Part shown: positions 60,993-64,000 of the stretch, piece by piece
Position numbering within the stretch: position 1 is the first letter of the stretch
Layout of the letters: the number at the start of each line of letters is the position of its first letter
NCBI GenBank assembly: GCA_038049695.1
Contig: CP142453.1
Coordinates: 116,786,001 to 116,850,000, forward strand
Reading direction: 5' to 3'
Source of the DNA: Cinnamomum chago
Taxonomy: Eukaryota; Streptophyta; Magnoliopsida; Laurales; Lauraceae
Length of the DNA stretch: 64,000 nt
The notes under the pieces: generated by a model
Seen by the model: only the letters and a program-made list of their open reading frames with translations
Told to the model about the DNA's origin: nothing
Database searches by the model: none
Made by a program: the position numbers and the translations under genes

Positions 60993-62793
60993 GTCTCTAA
61001 TGGAACATGACGTTTCATGGTCTCAGTATAAATATTTGAACAGATTTACTGTTTACTAATAACTGGACAGATTTTTACAGGTAACGTACAGCTTCAGAAA
61101 GGATCATATTTTATAATAATCATTCAAAACCTCTTTAAAAAATCCCATCAAAGTTGAAGCCTTCATATAGGAACTATACTGCTGCATTGATGTGGCACTC
61201 GTCTTTTCGACACGATATGAATTAGCTTACTGCATGATGATTGACATCGCTTTTCTAGCTGGATGAAAAGGACCGTTTTTATTCAATTTTTGGAAATTTT
61301 TAGTGATATTAGCATGTTGCTTGACGAGAGCCTGTCGCACAGTGGAAGGTGCTCACTATTGCAACCTTGGGATTGTTGATCCAAGTCGCATCACCAATAA
61401 TTAAAAGTTATCTTGTTTCTAGTTCGTCGTTGTCATTATCATCATCATAGTCTCATCCCATCAAATTTTATGATATTACATGTGAAATCTCATTTCTGGT
61501 TTCAGGCTTTCAAACAAGAAAGCAACATGTGCACAGTTTGGAATGATGCCCATAGGTACACCTAGAGTGCCATACAGAACTCCTGGTGAAGGAACTTGGC
61601 AGTGGGTTGATCTATGGAATGCTCTTGTATGTTAAATTAACACCATGAATTGATCTCCATTGCATTAGTGAAGTTCTATTTGTTGCTTTTGGACTTCTTC
61701 GTTGATTTTTTATATTCTACAGTCTAATCCATAATTTGCAGTACCGTGAACGTGTCATCTTTATTGGGCAACATATAGATGAAGAGTTTAGTAACCAGAT
61801 ACTAGCAACAATGCTTTACCTTGATAGCATGGATTCTTCCAAAAAGCTTTATCTATATATAAATGGTCCAGGTGGAGATGTGAGTTCATTTTGAGTTCTC
61901 GTATTTTATCTATGTTCCCTTGTTGTTTCTTGTATCGTAAATCATTTTCTTCTTGAAAGTCTACTCCAGTACACTGCATGCATTGCTGTTTATGATATTA
62001 AGAGCTTCTTGGTTTACAGCTGACTCCGAGCATGGCTATATATGACACTATGCAAAGCTTGAAAAGTCCAATTGCCACACAATGTGTTGGCTATGCCTAT
62101 AATCTAGCAGGTTTCCTCCTTGCCGCCGGAGATAAGGTCTGAACATTAATTGGGAACTTCATATTGGTCTTGCATGGCATAATGGGAATTACCTTTATTT
62201 CATTGTTAACATATTTGAAGTTGCAAATTGAAATTATGTTCTCTTCTCTATTTTATTTGTTTATCAAGGGTAGCCGTGTGGCGATGCCTCTTTCAAGAAT
62301 TGCACTGCAGTCTCCTGCTGGTGCTGCTCGTGGCCAGGTATGGCATAAACCATCTCCATGGGATGGTAGCATGACTAATGTTTCTTCTTTGTTTTTTTCC
62401 CCTTATTTGCATGCATTTGATTGTATGAGTTCGCATTTCTAATTGCTTTAACAGGCTGATGATGTCCAAAATGAAGCTAATGAGCTCCTTCGAATTAGAA
62501 ACTACCTTTTCAAAGAACTGGCTGCAAAAACTGGGCAATCCGTTGACAAGGTATAACCTATCCTAGTTAAAAATTTGAAACATTTCACAACTGTCTTTAA
62601 ATAGTTATAGGTTGTTTCATTGTAGTAACACTGTATGTGATTGATGCAGATCAACAAGGATCTGAGTCGAATGAAGCGCTTTAATGCTCAAGAGGCTCTT
62701 GAATATGGGCTTATTGATCGTGTGCTCAGGCCACCACGCATTAAGGCTGATGCACCACGGAAGGAAAATTCAGGGGCCACAGGGCTTGGTTAG
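56017..62793 (+). CDS. CLPR2: plastid Clp protease inactive subunit ClpR2
   Basis: Non-catalytic subunit of the stromal ClpPR protease core. Exons: 56,017-56,090; 56,197-56,246; 56,323-56,395; 61,506-61,626; 61,742-61,879; 62,020-62,136; 62,269-62,337; 62,455-62,550; 62,650-62,793, giving 293 residues. The N-terminus is Ser/Ala-rich, as in a chloroplast transit peptide, and includes the CLPR2-typical KVFVGLKPQ. The mature part starts near [12 protein letters not shown]. The catalytic Ser of ClpP is Asn180 ([11 protein letters not shown]) and the His is Gln205 ([13 protein letters not shown]), as expected for ClpR2. The C-terminus is [14 protein letters not shown]. The first junction needs a GC-AG intron (56,091-56,196). 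If that is wrong, translation may start at 56,144 or 56,207. Intron 3 is 5.1 kb and holds a LINE and SINEs. Confidence 0.94.
57160..58600 (+). pseudogene. dead L1-type LINE reverse transcriptase in CLPR2 intron 3
   Basis: Plus-strand pieces in the order of a plant non-LTR retrotransposon. [18 protein letters not shown] matches the LINE segment that precedes 'sqnaF'. SYILRQLDF follows, then [16 protein letters not shown] (the NGxPtGFF motif) and [15 protein letters not shown]. Last is [18 protein letters not shown] (the 'iP.sva..ie.lqr.FlW' region). Several frames and stops interrupt it, and the YADD active site was not found. The original 5' end, and any poly-A tail or TSD, cannot be seen. 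Confidence 0.7.
59389..59448 (-). repeat. tRNA-like SINE head, family S1 (truncated)
   Basis: The minus strand matches the S1 unit from AGATGCTCACTGTTCCAACC to CATGTTAATTAGG. The B box is altered. Confidence 0.45.
59847..59885. repeat. TA/GA microsatellite
   Basis: A run of TA followed directly by a run of GA, in intron 3 of CLPR2. Confidence 0.9.
60957..60988. repeat. TC microsatellite
   Basis: Uninterrupted ctctct run in intron 3 of CLPR2. Confidence 0.9.
61325..61409 (+). repeat. tRNA-like SINE head, family S1
   Basis: GAGCCTGTCGCACAGTGG, AAGGTGCTCACTATTGCAAC, GTTGATCCAAGTCGCATCAC, then CAATAATTAAAAG. It is the best-preserved plus-strand copy and ends about 97 bp upstream of CLPR2 exon 4. 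Confidence 0.55.
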
Positions 62794-64000
62794 TTGCATT
62801 GCTGCTCTACCTCCCACAGAAGCACACAATGGAAGAATTCAACCATGCACTAGGTTCTTGTTCAGCACATTCCCAGGACTAGCAGAATCAGAATAACTAA
62901 GGTTCGTGTACATTATTTCAGATCATCATGGCACACTCCAATATGTCAGATTTGTAAGATCTATTTGTAAGTTGATGTGGTGCTTCATATGAGTAAGTCA
63001 TGGCAGAGATTGTTGACTCATCTCAAAATATCCTTGATAAACAGTGCTACTATTTCTAAAAGAAAATGATTGGAGAGCTAGGGTAATGCATAAAAACAAG
63101 GCCACTTATTATTTTATCATGTTTCTTTTTCTGCACTTTCTATGAGCTAAATTTGATCAAATTAAATAGATATTTTGGAATTGGAATCGCGATAGGTGTT
63201 TCCATCCAACTTCTGCGATGATGTCTTATTTGAGAATATTTGAAAAATTACAAACATTCCAAGAATAGAGAATATTTGCAAAGTTGTGACGGGGCACTTT
63301 TTTTACTGCTTAATTTTGGGAAGTGTGGTACTTAATGCTGTGGACAACTGAAACCTGCTGCCCATGATGCAAGCAAGCAAATTCTATCAAGCAATTACAA
63401 AAGGGAAATCAAAGCAAGATTTATGTAGTTCGGTGTTGTGCTTACATCAAGGCCAAAGAGAAATCCTTCAGTTCGCTATCCTCCTTTTCCCTTCCTTTCT
63501 AGGGTTAGGGTTTACAAGTTAAATCATATTCATAGTGTGTCATTTCTTAACCCCGAAAGCCTCTTGGTTAACTAGGAACACAAGACATTAACATAACACT
63601 TAGATTGTATTGGAAATGGCTGGGGTTCAAAATTCAATTTTCACTTGCATTCATACATCTCCATGTGGATGAAGATCTTTTCTTCGGCAGTGTTGTTACA
63701 TTACCTCCATACATTGGTAAGGAACATAGGGTATTTTGCTGAATTCGTCATTAGATTTAGGTTGGGACTTGGGAGGCTAGAAGTACAACACACCTGAACA
63801 GGGAATGTTTGTTTAGATATTTTTGTGGCTGCATCTGTAATAAATAGTTTGAAGCATGGATTAAAAGATCATTTGATTGATTACAAATAATTATGGACCT
63901 GGTCAATCAAAGGATTCATTAAATCCAAGTCATTCACTCCTGTGCGAAAACTTCGGTGGTATTTGGATGTGAAGAAGTTGAAGTGGGCATTTTCCATTGG
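62794..64000. other. downstream of CLPR2; LTR fragment
   Basis: Contains the expected CLPR2 3' untranslated region. At about 63,405-63,590 the sequence aagatttatgtagttcggtg resembles the stretch found in Copia-type LTRs (compare the solo LTR at 22,792), so a degraded LTR piece is likely. No further gene is seen. Confidence 0.45.

Overview
The window is nuclear DNA from a flowering plant. Four intron-rich plant housekeeping genes sit in AT-rich sequence loaded with transposable elements (TEs) of plant type: Mutator-like, hAT, PIF/Harbinger, LINE, SINE-like and solo-LTR elements. Introns reach 5.1 kb and are full of TE insertions, which suggests a medium to large genome. I cannot name the species from sequence alone.

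Layout. 1-17,044 holds no intact host gene. It contains a hAT-like element with a perfect 8-bp target-site duplication (TSD), an LTR-retrotransposon scar, duplicated modules, and a 4.68-kb near-palindromic Mutator-like element (10,015-14,694). That element has a perfect 9-bp TSD and carries two mirror-image copies of an exon from a plant fluoride exporter (FEX/CrcB). 17,045-19,932 (+) is a three-exon gene for a DUF7054 protein of the At4g22758-like type. It converges on 20,768-31,796 (-), a complete ten-exon zeta-class glutathione S-transferase (maleylacetoacetate isomerase). 32,000-40,400 is TE territory: a CT-rich foldback element, a decayed MULE with a cluster of CCGTGCA motifs, and another hAT-like element. 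40,408-48,237 (-) is a complete 17-exon cytosolic enolase with all catalytic residues and one GC-AG intron. 48,300-56,000 is again TE-rich. 56,017-62,793 (+) encodes the inactive plastid Clp subunit CLPR2, probably with a second GC-AG intron near its start; its 5.1-kb third intron contains a dead LINE.

The genes do not form a functional unit; this is an ordinary gene neighbourhood. Enolase acts in glycolysis, GSTZ in tyrosine breakdown, CLPR2 in the plastid protease, and the DUF7054 protein has no known role. All exon junctions given were checked by hand for splice dinucleotides and reading phase, and all four coding sequences close without frame errors. The most interesting material is the palindromic gene-capturing MULE, the two GC-AG introns, a possible organelle-targeted start of GSTZ, and a family of elements bounded by TAGGGGTG...CACCCCTA.
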